Assembly (NCBI GenBank): GCA_964605235.1
Contig: CAZSBB010000012.1
Location: 65,295 to 129,294, forward strand
From: CAZSBB01 sp964605235
GTDB taxonomy: Bacteria > Planctomycetota > Phycisphaerae > Phycisphaerales > Phycisphaeraceae
Reading direction: 5' to 3'
Length of the DNA stretch: 64,000 bases
The translations under genes and the position numbers were made by a program. This document shows, piece by piece, positions 42,630 through 52,045 of the stretch (position 1 is its first letter; each line of letters starts with the position of its first letter). The notes under the pieces were generated by a model. The model was not told the origin of the DNA. It was given only the letters and a program-made list of their open reading frames with translations, and did no database searches.

Positions 42630-45212
42630 ATGACTCAATCGGCGTCCAAGTCCACCGCAGTTCCTCCGCCCCCCGCGCTGGATTCCAGCTCGGTCTGGCA
42701 GTATCAGCCAGTGGCGGGTTTCTTTGATGAAGCGTTGATGGATGCCGCCCAGCCGCGCGCGGCGTGGGCGAAAGTCGCCGCCGCGCTGGCGGGCATGGGC
42801 GCTGCCGAGCTGGAACGGCGCTGGGACCTGGGCCGGCGCCTCATTCACGAGAACGGCGTCACCTACAACGTCTACAGCGACGCCGGGGGGCTCAGTCGCC
42901 CGTGGCAACTGGACCCGATTCCCCTGGCGATCACCGCCGCCGACTGGCAGGCGATTGAAGTCGCCGTCGCCCAGCGCGCCCGGCTGCTGAATCTCGTGCT
43001 CGCGGACACCTATGGCGCCCAGCGCCTGCTGTATGACCGTCATCTGCCTGCCGAGCTGATTTTCGCCAACGATGCTTTTCTGCGTCCGGCCCACGGCTTG
43101 TCGTGCCCGCACGACACCTGGCTGCACATGTATGCCGCAGACCTCGCCCGCGCGCCCGATGGGCGCTGGTGGGTGGTCAGCGATCGCACGCAGGCGCCTT
43201 CCGGCGCGGGCTATGCGCTGGAAAACCGCATGGTGATGACCCGGGCGTTGTCTGACGTTTTCCGCGACTGTCAGGTGACGCGGCTGGCGGAATACTTCGC
43301 CCAGCAGCGGCGGATGCTGGCGGAGCTTTCGCCGCGCCGGCACGATCAGCCGCGCGTGGTGTTGCTCACGCCCGGGCCGTTCAACGAAACCTATTTCGAG
43401 CACGCCTATCTGGCGCGCTACCTCGGTTACACGCTGGTGGAGCCGGGCGATCTGACCGTGCGCGACAGCCGGGTGTTCCTCAAGACGCTCAACGGGCTGC
43501 TGCCGGTGGATGTGATCCTGCGCCGGCTGGACGACGCCTACTGCGATCCGATCGAGCTGCGCGCCGATTCGCTGCTGGGCGTGCCGGGGCTGCTGCAGGC
43601 GGTGCGCAGCGGGAATGTGGCGGTCGCCAACGCGCTGGGCAGCGGGGTGGTGGAGACGCCGGCGTTGCTCGCGTTTCTCCCGCATTTGTGCCGGCAACTG
43701 CTCGACGAAGACCTGCGGCTGCCGTCGGTCGCCACCTGGTGGTGCGGGCAGGAGCCGGCGCGGAAATATGTGCTGGAACACCTGGACCAGCTGGTGGTCA
43801 AGGAAGCTTTCGGCGCGGGGCGCGGCGACCCGATTTTCGTGGAACAACTCCCGGCCGCCGATCGCGCCCAACTGGCGCAGCGGCTGGCGGCGACGCCCGA
43901 ACGCTTCATCGCCCAGGAGCAGGTGCGCTTGTCCACGACGCCGGCGTGGGTGGAGGGCGCGCTGGCGCCGCGCCACCTCATGCTGCGGGTGTATGCCGTG
44001 GCGCGCGGCGACGGCGAGTATCACGTCATGCCCGGCGGCCTGTCGCGCATCAGCGCCTCGGCGGATTCGCTGTCCGTCAGCATGCAGCGCGGCGGGGGCA
44101 GCAAGGACACCTGGATCCTCAGCGCCCAGCCGGTGCCCCACAGCACGCTGCTGCCGCCCAGTCCCACCGCGGCGCTCAGTCGCCAGGGCTTTGTGTTGCC
44201 CTCGCGCGTGGCGGACAACCTGTACTGGCTGGGTCGACTGTGCGAACGCATTGAAGGGGCGGTGCGCCTGGTGCGTTGCGCCCTGCATCGGCTGACCGAT
44301 GAGTCGGAATTCGATGACGCCCAGGAACTGCCCTGGCTGGTGGATGTGCTGGTCGATGAGGGCCGGATGGTCGGCAGCATTGATCCGCAGCGCTGCGCTC
44401 AGGAGCTGCACACGCTGGGCAATCAGTTGTTGTCGGTGCTGTTCGACGGCGAGCGGCCGTACTCCATCCGCGGCGATGTGCAGAAGCTCTATCGTGTGGG
44501 CTCGATGGTGCGCGACCGCATTTCCGTGGACGCCTGGCGCATTCTCAGTCGGCTCGAAGCCCAGTTCCTGCTGCCGGCGGTGCGGCCGGGGCTGCGGCTC
44601 AACGCGGCGCTGGAAACGCTCGACGACGCCATGCTCACCCTGACGGCTTTCAGCGGACAGACCGGCGAAGGCATGACGCACGAAAAGGGCTGGCGTTTTC
44701 TGGACGTCGGCCGCCGGCTGGAGCGTTCGCTGAATCTGCTGGACCTGCTGCAGCGCGCGCTGGGCCGCAGCGACAGCGCCGAGCCGCAGCGCCTGCAATC
44801 GCTGCTGGAGATCGCCAACAGCTCGATGACGTATCGCTCGCGGTACCAGTCGCTGGTGGCGGCCGGGCCGGTGCTGGACTTGCTGGTGGTGGATGAAACC
44901 AATCCGCGCTCACTGGCGTACCAGGCGGCGGCGCTGGAGCAGCATGTGCAGCATTTTGTGGGCGAGACGGAAGCCGCCCAGCGTCCCGCGGAGCAGCGGC
45001 TGGTGCTGGGTACGCTCACGGCGGTGCGGCTGACGGATATCGAACAACTGGCGAGCGCGAACCCGCGCGGGCATCGGCTGGCGCTGCGGCAGTTCACCCA
45101 GCGCTGCCGCAAGGAGCTGACCGCCCTGAGCGACGAACTGACCCAGCGGTATCTGAGTCACGCCCGTTCGCCGCGGCAGCTGCGCGAGCTGGGGGGTGAG
45201 CGGGCGCCATGA
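42630..45212 (+). CDS. Fused permuted ATP-grasp / alpha-E protein
   Basis: An 860-residue fusion. Residues about 25-500 are a second permuted ATP-grasp; residues about 515-850 are a second alpha-E domain (PSRVADNLYWLGRLCERIEG). Compared with the stand-alone ATP-grasp, the segment LEDNLRCPSG is SDRTQAPSG here (184-192), so the Glu and Asn are lost, and the Gly-rich loop reads VVKEAFGAGRGD. RRLDDAY and SLLGVPGLLQA are kept in both. The fused copy may therefore act on another substrate or be regulatory. The stop overlaps the next ATG by 4 bp. Confidence 0.9.
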   Translation: MTQSASKSTAVPPPPALDSSSVWQYQPVAGFFDEALMDAAQPRAAWAKVAAALAGMGAAELERRWDLGRRLIHENGVTYNVYSDAGGLSRPWQLDPIPLAITAADWQAIEVAVAQRARLLNLVLADTYGAQRLLYDRHLPAELIFANDAFLRPAHGLSCPHDTWLHMYAADLARAPDGRWWVVSDRTQAPSGAGYALENRMVMTRALSDVFRDCQVTRLAEYFAQQRRMLAELSPRRHDQPRVVLLTPGPFNETYFEHAYLARYLGYTLVEPGDLTVRDSRVFLKTLNGLLPVDVILRRLDDAYCDPIELRADSLLGVPGLLQAVRSGNVAVANALGSGVVETPALLAFLPHLCRQLLDEDLRLPSVATWWCGQEPARKYVLEHLDQLVVKEAFGAGRGDPIFVEQLPAADRAQLAQRLAATPERFIAQEQVRLSTTPAWVEGALAPRHLMLRVYAVARGDGEYHVMPGGLSRISASADSLSVSMQRGGGSKDTWILSAQPVPHSTLLPPSPTAALSRQGFVLPSRVADNLYWLGRLCERIEGAVRLVRCALHRLTDESEFDDAQELPWLVDVLVDEGRMVGSIDPQRCAQELHTLGNQLLSVLFDGERPYSIRGDVQKLYRVGSMVRDRISVDAWRILSRLEAQFLLPAVRPGLRLNAALETLDDAMLTLTAFSGQTGEGMTHEKGWRFLDVGRRLERSLNLLDLLQRALGRSDSAEPQRLQSLLEIANSSMTYRSRYQSLVAAGPVLDLLVVDETNPRSLAYQAAALEQHVQHFVGETEAAQRPAEQRLVLGTLTAVRLTDIEQLASANPRGHRLALRQFTQRCRKELTALSDELTQRYLSHARSPRQLRELGGERAP

Positions 45213-46081
45213 TCCTGCGCATCGTCCATCAGACGGTTTACGACTACGCCGAGCCGGCGTTGACCTGTCAGAACCAGGTGCATCTGACGCCGCGCGATCT
45301 GCCCCGGCAGACATGCCAGCGCAGCCTGCTGACCATTGAACCGCAGCCGCGCAGCATTGAGCGGTTTACGGATTACTTCGGCAACGCGGTGGCGGCTTTC
45401 CAGATTGATGAGCCGCACGCCAAGCTGAGCGTGACGGTGCGCAGCCGGGTGGAACTGCATGAGCTGCCGGCGCTGCGGCCTGGTGAATCCTTGCCGTGGG
45501 AGCAGGTGCGTCCGGCACTGACCAGCGGCGACAGCATTGAAGCGCTGGAGGCGTACCAGTTCGTGTTCGCTTCGCCGCAGTTGCCCCTGAGCAGCGCCGC
45601 GGGGGATTACGCCCAAGCCGCGCTGACGCCGGGCCGACCGCTGCTGGAAGCGGCGCTGGACCTGGCGCAGCGGATTCGCCGGGAGTTCAAGTATGTGCCG
45701 GCGGCGACGACGATCGCCACGCCGGTGGAGGAGGTGCTGGCGCAGCGGCGGGGGGTGTGTCAGGATTTCGCCCAGGTGATGATTGCCGGGCTGCGGGCGC
45801 TGGGCGTGCCGGCGCGGTATGTCAGCGGCTACCTGCGCACCGATCCGCCGGCGGGTCAGCCGCGGCTGGTGGGCGTGGATGCTTCGCATGCGTGGGTGGA
45901 GGTGTTCGACCCGCGTCAGGGCTGGGTGGGTTTCGACCCGACCAACGGCTGTCTGGCGGGCATGGGGCATGTGGTGGTGGCGTGGGGACGCGACTATGAC
46001 GACGTGAGTCCCATCAAGGGCGTGGTGCTCGGCGGGGGTGCGCATACGCTGAAGGTGAGCGTGGACGTGACGCCGGTGTGA
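45209..46081 (+). CDS. Transglutaminase-like cysteine peptidase
   Basis: A 290-residue protein. N-terminal beta domain (about 1-100), then the papain-like core with Cys184 (RRGVCQDFAQV), His227 (ASHAWVEVF) and Asp243 (GFDPTNG). This is the short form without DUF2126. ATG lies in the ATGA overlap with the fused ATP-grasp/alpha-E gene. The likely role is hydrolysis or transfer on the product of the ATP-grasp step; this is inferred from gene linkage. Last gene of the five. Confidence 0.9.
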   Translation: MILRIVHQTVYDYAEPALTCQNQVHLTPRDLPRQTCQRSLLTIEPQPRSIERFTDYFGNAVAAFQIDEPHAKLSVTVRSRVELHELPALRPGESLPWEQVRPALTSGDSIEALEAYQFVFASPQLPLSSAAGDYAQAALTPGRPLLEAALDLAQRIRREFKYVPAATTIATPVEEVLAQRRGVCQDFAQVMIAGLRALGVPARYVSGYLRTDPPAGQPRLVGVDASHAWVEVFDPRQGWVGFDPTNGCLAGMGHVVVAWGRDYDDVSPIKGVVLGGGAHTLKVSVDVTPV

Positions 46082-46125
46082 CGGGGCGCAGCCAGGCGAC
46101 GCGTCAGCGCGGATTGCGTGGGCGC

Positions 46126-47193
46126 TCAGGTGAAGTTCATGGTGAGGAACGGCAGCACGACATCCACCGCGCCGATGCGGCGGCGTTCGGGTTGATCCAT
46201 GAGCTGGCAGAGATGTTCGACCGCGACCGCGAGATGGCGATGGGTGTCGGGCACGACCATCGGATAGCCTTCGAGCCGATAGCGGGGCACCACTTCGCGG
46301 ATGCCGCTGGCGATGAGTTGCTGGCGGTCGATTTTGAGGCCGCGCAGACGGAGCACGGTGACCAGTGAGGCGGCAATGCGGGCGTCGGGCACGACGTAAG
46401 CGGTGGGGGGTTGCTGGAGGCGCTGGAGGACATCGACCGCCGGCTCGGCGCCGCGGTGGACCTGCCCGGTGATCTGCACGAGCTCGCGGTCAACGGGATA
46501 GTTGAGGTCCAGATGCGCCAGGCGATAGCCGCTGAGCCAGCGGGCGTGGCTCATGCCGTCGGGCGCCATTTCACAGATGAAGGCGACCCGGCGATGGCCC
46601 GAGAGGAGCAGGCGGGCGGTGGCGAAGCGGCCCATGGCTTCCTCGTCATAGGCGACGACGTAGCCGGTCTTGCGCGGCAGGTCGTGGGGGGACTGCATCA
46701 TGTGCCCGAGGATGAGGATCGGTGGGCCGCAGCGTTCGAGGCGGACGAGGATCGGTTCGTCGATGGGGCCGCTGATGATCAAGCCGTCGAGTCCGACCAT
46801 GAAGCGGCTGATGTGGCGGATGATCGCCTGGTTGTCGAGCATCTCGTCGATGGCGGAGATTTCCAGGCGCAGGCCATGCATCGCCACGACGCTGTTGAGG
46901 GCGTTGAGGGCGGCGAGGTTGACGTCGTCGTGGAGGTCGCCGCCGATGAGCATCATGCCGATGCGGCGGCTGTCGCGGGCGCTGCGGCGGGGGGTGGAGC
47001 CGACGGCGGTGTCGCGGGGGCGGAGGTAGCCCATCTGCTGCGCCAGTTGCTTGACCTGCTGGCGGGTGGCGAGGCTGATGCGGGGGTGATCCGCTAAAGC
47101 CATGGACGCCGCGGAGACTGAAATTTCAGCCGCGGCGGCAACCTCAGCGAGGCGAACGGGCTTACGTTTTGGCTTGTTTGCGGGTTTAGCCAT
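46126..47193 (-). CDS. LacI-family transcriptional regulator
   Basis: A 355-residue regulator. The N-terminal helix-turn-helix covers about 14-40 (VRLAEVAAAAEISVSAASMA); the usual VSxxTVSR is replaced by VSAASMALAD, so DNA recognition may differ from LacI itself. A periplasmic-binding-protein-like effector domain follows (RRIGMMLIGG, DGLIISGP, SGHRRVAFICE). It is divergent from the large secreted glycosidase-like gene, and a 20-bp imperfect palindrome lies 6 bp from its start codon, so control of that gene and of itself is likely. Effector unknown, presumably a sugar. Confidence 0.88.
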   Translation of the reverse strand: MAKPANKPKRKPVRLAEVAAAAEISVSAASMALADHPRISLATRQQVKQLAQQMGYLRPRDTAVGSTPRRSARDSRRIGMMLIGGDLHDDVNLAALNALNSVVAMHGLRLEISAIDEMLDNQAIIRHISRFMVGLDGLIISGPIDEPILVRLERCGPPILILGHMMQSPHDLPRKTGYVVAYDEEAMGRFATARLLLSGHRRVAFICEMAPDGMSHARWLSGYRLAHLDLNYPVDRELVQITGQVHRGAEPAVDVLQRLQQPPTAYVVPDARIAASLVTVLRLRGLKIDRQQLIASGIREVVPRYRLEGYPMVVPDTHRHLAVAVEHLCQLMDQPERRRIGAVDVVLPFLTMNFT

Positions 47194-47198
47194 GTGAA

Positions 47199-47218
47199 AT
47201 CAGCTTAGCTCAGTTGAT
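47199..47218. promoter_or_regulatory. Candidate LacI-family operator
   Basis: ATCAGCTTAGCTCAGTTGAT is an imperfect palindrome (16 of 20 positions symmetric) centred on AGCT, between the divergent regulator and its probable target. LacI-family operators are typically 14-20 bp palindromes in this position; the centre here is not the common CG. Confidence 0.45.
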
Positions 47219-47301
47219 GAAAGTTGCACAATCAAAGGTTATCTTCCAGCGCGGCTGAGGTTTTTTTTTACTCCGTTGGTGACTCTCAGGAAGGATGCAC
47301 C

Positions 47302-50300
47302 ATGTGCACTCGTCTGACGTTGGCGGTGGGATTATTGCTGGGACTGGCCGTGAACCTGTGGGCGCAGGCCCCGGCGCCGGACGCGCTGCCCGCCGACGTG
47401 CTGGTGGGCCAACCCGCCGCTTCGGTGCGGGCGGTGGGCAAGTTCGCCCCCGCGCCGCAGCTCGTCGCCACCGCGGGGCAGGCCGGCTCGGTGCTGGTGT
47501 TCGGCGACGCCCAGTCCCGCGACTACCGGGTGGACCTGCAGGTGCTGCCCGTCGAGACCGGGGCCCTGGAAATCATGGCGCTGCCGACCGCTCCGGAGGA
47601 TTTCGCCAAGACCGCCTGCGTGGGCAAGGTCACCTTGTCGCGCGACCGTGAAGGCAACTACATGTCGATGCGCGCCTATCGCTATGACGCCAGTCTGGAC
47701 AAGCCCTGGGTGCTGGCGAACGCGCTCAATTACATCTGGCGCCCGACCCGGGGCCAGCCCGCCCAGTGGGCCGACGACGACAACCAGACGCCCGAACGCT
47801 GGACCAACCAGTGGCTGGACCTGCGCGTGGATGTGGTGGGCCAGCGGGTGACCATCTGGGTGCAGGGGCTGGTGGCGCACAGCTTTGCCCTGGACAAGCC
47901 GGCGCAGGGTGCGGTGAGCGTGGCGTTGTACCGCGGCGACCAGGTGCGTCAGGTGAAAGTCACGGCGGTTGATTCACTGTCGCGCTTTGAGCCGGTGACG
48001 TTGGACCGCCTGGCGCAGGGCGTGAGCAAGAAGCTGGTCAAACCCAAGGCGGCGCAGGTCAACGGCGTGCCGTTCCAGACGCCGAGCAATCCTTACGCCG
48101 TGCTGGACCTCAGTGCCGCCGGCTGGGTCGATCAGCGACGGGACCCGCAGAGCTATTACGAGCACGATGACGGCGGGCCGTATTTCCTGGAAGACCCGCG
48201 CATGCCGTTCCTGCGGGTGCCGCGCTGGGATTACTGCGCCATGCACCTGCTGGCGGCGGCGGATGACGATGCGAACAAGACCAACGTGCTGACGGTGCGT
48301 GCGGGCCGCTATGGCTACAGCGATCAAGTGCTGCTGCGCGACTTCGCGGTGGCGGTGCCGCGCGTGGGGGAAGCGGAAAAGATCGACGCAGCCCAGCGCG
48401 TGGCGACCCCGGCGGGCACGTATTACCACGTGCAACTGCCGATGACCGAGGCCTTCGCCCAGGACCTGCTCGACCCCTTCATCGAAATGCAGTTGACCAA
48501 GGAGGTGCACCTGGCGCGGCATGTGCCGGACCCCAATCGCTTCCGCTATCGTCCGCTCGGTCTGCCCAGCGGGGTCAAAATCATCGGCCTCACGCTGGAA
48601 AAATCCCCGCTGCAGATGCGCGTGGGCAGCGGCGAACCGGGCCATGTGTTCGTCAGCCCGCAGGGCGCCAGCTTCTCGGTCACGCTCACCAACATCACCA
48701 GCGAAGACCTGCCCGCCCAGCTCACCGCGGTCGCCACGCATCTCTACGGCACGACCGTGACGACCCAGGCCAGCGTGCCGGTGCCCGCCGGGCAGACGGT
48801 GACCACCGCGATGCCCCTGCCGCTGACCACCTTCGGCTACTACGACCTGACCCTCACCCTGCAGAGTCAGGAGCGCACCTTGCTGACCCGGCGCACCAGC
48901 TTCGCGCTGCTCCCGCCGGACACCCGTCGGCACCGGGACCGCAACCCCTACGGCGCGTGGGACTGGAAGGGCGGGCATGTCACCAGCGCGGACCCCGACG
49001 TCAACGGCTCGCTCTATTTCAAAATGGGCTTCCGCTATGGCATGAGCCACTACACCCCCGAGCAACGCGCCAAGTACCAGCTCAAGCGCGGCTTTGAAAC
49101 CCGGCTGGACCCGGAACTCAAGACCCTCAAACGCGACATCGAACTGCACGGCAGCGATGTCACCTCCGGACTGATCTTCCATGAAACCAGCCTCTCCGGG
49201 CCGCATGTCACGCGCGTGCCGGACCTCTTCCATGACCGCACGCCCTACAAGCTGAGCGCGAAGGAAGAGAAACGCTATCAGGACATGCTCACCGAAGCGC
49301 TCGAATCGGGCCGCGCGGCCCGCAAGGAATATCCGCAACTGCGCATCAAGTTCGGCAACGGCCCCTTGACCACCAAGGAGGAGTTCTACCGGCGCGGCTT
49401 CCCCGCCGAGTTGTTCGACGCCGCGGGCAATGAGCCCGGCTCCTTCCATCGTCTGCCCGAAACCCAGCCGCCGGATTACGTCGCCAACAACGCCAGCATC
49501 TGGATGGACCGCCAACTGCTCGACGCCTATGGCTACAAGGACAAGACCGTCGAACAGTGCTACGAAGTCGGATATCCCGGCGACAACCCCGGCAACCTGC
49601 CCTCCACCACCCAGGCGGATTACTTCGTGCGGCACTTCCTGCACTCGCTGGCGTGGAAGATGCCCTTCATCCACATGGGCATGATCAACGACGCCGGCAA
49701 CAGCTATTACTTCTCCAACTGGGGCTCCACCGGCTTCTGTCGGGCGGTGCCGGAGATCAACCCCAAGCCGGCGTACGTGGCGCTGGCGACCATGACGTTG
49801 GCGCTCGACGGCGCCAGCTATGTGCGCAGCGTGCCGACGGCTTCGCGCAGCGTGTATCTGCTGGAATTCAGCCGCGCCGACGGCGGCTTCGTGTACGCCT
49901 GCTGGACGCTGCGCGGGGAGCGCCCCATCACCCTGAGCGTGACGGGCGCGGGCTGGCGCAGCATGGATGATCAAGGCAACAGCGTTGACGCCACACTCGC
50001 CAATGGCCAGCTGACCGTCAACGCCAACATGACGCCACGCTATGTGTTTGGTCCAGCCGCCGTCAGCGCTGCGGAACTGGGCGCGCCGGTGTATGCCGAC
50101 GCCCCCGCCGCGGGCAGCGTGGTGGTCGATCCGCTGGCGACCCTCGATGGCTGGATGCTGCTGACGGAGCGCAGCGCCGAGCTGGAGTCGTACAACTTCA
50201 TGGCGCCGCGCCGCATCGGCGACTTCGCCATCGAGCCGACCCCAGCATTCGAAGGTCAGCAGGGCATGTGGCGCATCACGCCGCGCCCGCTTGCGACCGG

Positions 50301-50820
50301 CAAGGACACCATGTCCATGTACGCCCGTTTGCAGCACGCCACCGGCATCGAACTGCCCGGCACGCCCGGCAATCTGGGCGTGTGGATCAACGGCAACAGC
50401 GGCTGGGGGCGCGTGATCTACGAACTGCACGACGCCGGCGGCCAGCGCTGGATCAGCCTGGGCATGCAGGCCGAGGGCGAGAACCGCTGGCTGCTCGACT
50501 GGCTGCCCGCCGACATGATGGGCCAGGTGGAGAAGGTGCAGATCGACGACTGGAACGCCAATGACGTGTACCAGGTCAGCCGGATCAACTTCGACGGCTG
50601 GCGTTATGTGCGTTTCCCGCTGCCGGGCAACTATCCGTTCGAGAACCACCCCAGGCCGGACAATTGCAACTGGCGTTACGACGGCGACGGCGTGGTCAAG
50701 TACCCGCTGCGGCTGACGGGGCTGGTGATCGAACTGCCTGAGAAGGTGCTGCACCTGCAGGACTGGTCGCCCCCGGCGCGCCCGGAGGTGTACGTGCGGG
50801 CGTTGACGGTCGAGCCGTGA
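47302..50820 (+). CDS. Large secreted glycoside-hydrolase-like protein
   Basis: A 1172-residue exported protein; signal peptide about 1-22 (ends LAVNLWAQ). N-terminal beta-sandwich (about 45-235) resembles LamG/DUF1080-like carbohydrate-binding folds. After further beta domains a barrel-like part runs from about 555 to 850. GNEPGS (Glu near 709) could be a clan GH-A acid/base and CYEVGYPG (Glu near 754) a nucleophile; their order fits clan GH-A. The C-terminus (about 930-1172) is another beta-sandwich. Family not identified. AGGAAGG lies 7 bases before the ATG. Probably controlled by the divergent LacI protein. Confidence 0.7.
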   Translation: MCTRLTLAVGLLLGLAVNLWAQAPAPDALPADVLVGQPAASVRAVGKFAPAPQLVATAGQAGSVLVFGDAQSRDYRVDLQVLPVETGALEIMALPTAPEDFAKTACVGKVTLSRDREGNYMSMRAYRYDASLDKPWVLANALNYIWRPTRGQPAQWADDDNQTPERWTNQWLDLRVDVVGQRVTIWVQGLVAHSFALDKPAQGAVSVALYRGDQVRQVKVTAVDSLSRFEPVTLDRLAQGVSKKLVKPKAAQVNGVPFQTPSNPYAVLDLSAAGWVDQRRDPQSYYEHDDGGPYFLEDPRMPFLRVPRWDYCAMHLLAAADDDANKTNVLTVRAGRYGYSDQVLLRDFAVAVPRVGEAEKIDAAQRVATPAGTYYHVQLPMTEAFAQDLLDPFIEMQLTKEVHLARHVPDPNRFRYRPLGLPSGVKIIGLTLEKSPLQMRVGSGEPGHVFVSPQGASFSVTLTNITSEDLPAQLTAVATHLYGTTVTTQASVPVPAGQTVTTAMPLPLTTFGYYDLTLTLQSQERTLLTRRTSFALLPPDTRRHRDRNPYGAWDWKGGHVTSADPDVNGSLYFKMGFRYGMSHYTPEQRAKYQLKRGFETRLDPELKTLKRDIELHGSDVTSGLIFHETSLSGPHVTRVPDLFHDRTPYKLSAKEEKRYQDMLTEALESGRAARKEYPQLRIKFGNGPLTTKEEFYRRGFPAELFDAAGNEPGSFHRLPETQPPDYVANNASIWMDRQLLDAYGYKDKTVEQCYEVGYPGDNPGNLPSTTQADYFVRHFLHSLAWKMPFIHMGMINDAGNSYYFSNWGSTGFCRAVPEINPKPAYVALATMTLALDGASYVRSVPTASRSVYLLEFSRADGGFVYACWTLRGERPITLSVTGAGWRSMDDQGNSVDATLANGQLTVNANMTPRYVFGPAAVSAAELGAPVYADAPAAGSVVVDPLATLDGWMLLTERSAELESYNFMAPRRIGDFAIEPTPAFEGQQGMWRITPRPLATGKDTMSMYARLQHATGIELPGTPGNLGVWINGNSGWGRVIYELHDAGGQRWISLGMQAEGENRWLLDWLPADMMGQVEKVQIDDWNANDVYQVSRINFDGWRYVRFPLPGNYPFENHPRPDNCNWRYDGDGVVKYPLRLTGLVIELPEKVLHLQDWSPPARPEVYVRALTVEP

Positions 50821-51289
50821 TGGATTTGGTGATTTGTTGAGGTGTTGATTGGGTGATGGGGGTTGGCGCACCGCGCGTGAGCGACGCCACCTGTCTGTAG
50901 GTCCGGGCTGGCCCGGCCACGATTCGCCGCCCATACCCCACCTGTCCGGGCTGGCCCGGACCTGCCAGACGCCAACGAGCCCGAAGCGTGAGCGAGGGAC
51001 TACGCGAACGAACACCCAGCACTTCACGATGAATCCCTGACGCCAGGGCAACCGAGCGCCCTGCCCGTCGCTGACGCTTCCGGCTCGTTCAGACCAGCGC
51101 GCTTCGCATCGCCGTTGAACCCTGTTTTGCCGGTGTTTTCCACACGGCATCGTTTCGTCCAATAACCCCCAAACAGGATCAACTGCACCGGTTTTGCCGA
51201 CAAATCCTTCTGTGCGCTTAAGTCGGTTTGTAAGGCTGCCGATCTTGCCTTGGCTGGGCCTATGTGCACCCAGCTGGCAGGGGAGCAGA
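50821..51289. other. Repeat-rich intergenic region, no gene seen
   Basis: The 469-bp gap holds three kinds of repeat in a row: TGATTTG/GTTGATT units right after the stop codon (50822-50870), two copies of GTCCGGGCTGGCCCGG (50901-50916 and 50944-50959, each near-palindromic), and a full 114-bp element (separate entry). The last 200 bp before the methyltransferase should carry its promoter. Confidence 0.7.
50975..51088. repeat. 114-bp element with inverted ends, copy 1
   Basis: Ends ACGAGCCCGAAGCGTGAGCG and CGCTGACGCTTCCGGCTCGT are imperfect inverted repeats of about 24 bp. The interior includes GGCAACCGAGCGCC. Copies near 55809 and 60398 share ends and interior; those two lie in the opposite orientation. 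No ORF, so it would depend on a protein in trans. Confidence 0.85.
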
Positions 51290-52045
51290 ATGTCGTCTTC
51301 CGAACAAGCACCAACGCAACAGACCTGGGAAGCCTTGTGGGTTCAATCCGACCCGCAACTGGCGCACCGCCGGCTGACGCTCGAGCGTCAATCCGCACGG
51401 TGGAACTTCTTCCGGGATCAGTTGCAACAGCACTTTGGCGACCGCAAGTTGCGCTGCGTCGAGCTGGGCAGCGGGGAAGGCGACTTCTCCATTCTCATGG
51501 CGGAACTGGGTCACGACGTCACCCTCGTGGACTTCAGCCCCGGCGCCCTGCGGCGCGCCCAGTCCCGGCTCGAAAGCATGAACCTCCGCGCCCGCTACGT
51601 GCAGGCGGATCTGTTCGAATTCGCTCAGGCGAACGCCGGCCTGTTCGAGGTCTCCGTCTCGCTGGGACTCGCCGAGCATTTCTCCGGCAAGAAGCGGCAG
51701 CAGATCATCTCCGCCCATCGTCAGGTGCTCGCCAACGACGGCGTGACCTTCATCAGCGTGCCCCATGCCTGGTGCCTGCCCTACCGCCTGCGCAAGCTCT
51801 ACCTGCAACTGCGCGGCTGGTGGCGCTACGGCTACACCGATCCGTTCTCCGGCCACGAGCTCAAACGCATTGCCGGGCAGGTCGGATTTGTCGGCGCCAA
51901 CACCTACAACACCGGCTTCCTCGCCAGCATCGACGCCTGCCTGCTCATGCCCATGACCGGCAAACGGCGCGGCTGGAAGGATGGCCCCCGCTGGGCGAAC
52001 CAGCTCGGCGGCTGGGATGTGAATCTCGTCGCACGTGCTGCGTAA
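51290..52045 (+). CDS. Class I SAM-dependent methyltransferase
   Basis: A 251-residue methyltransferase. Motif I VELGSGEGDFS (about 56-66), acidic residue at the end of beta2 (VTLVDFSPG), then VSVSLGLAEHFSG as motif IV region and FISVPHAWCLPYRLRK. The last third (RLRKLYLQLRGWWRYGYTD) resembles methyltransferases found in glycan or lipid clusters. GGGGAG about 6 bases upstream selects the ATG; the frame runs 32 codons further without support. A glycosyltransferase follows 146 bp later, so the target might be a surface glycan. Confidence 0.75.
   Translation: MSSSEQAPTQQTWEALWVQSDPQLAHRRLTLERQSARWNFFRDQLQQHFGDRKLRCVELGSGEGDFSILMAELGHDVTLVDFSPGALRRAQSRLESMNLRARYVQADLFEFAQANAGLFEVSVSLGLAEHFSGKKRQQIISAHRQVLANDGVTFISVPHAWCLPYRLRKLYLQLRGWWRYGYTDPFSGHELKRIAGQVGFVGANTYNTGFLASIDACLLMPMTGKRRGWKDGPRWANQLGGWDVNLVARAA

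Noticed and set aside
47974..51162. A 1062-codon frame on the minus strand
   Set aside because: Antisense to the large secreted hydrolase and running into repeat DNA.
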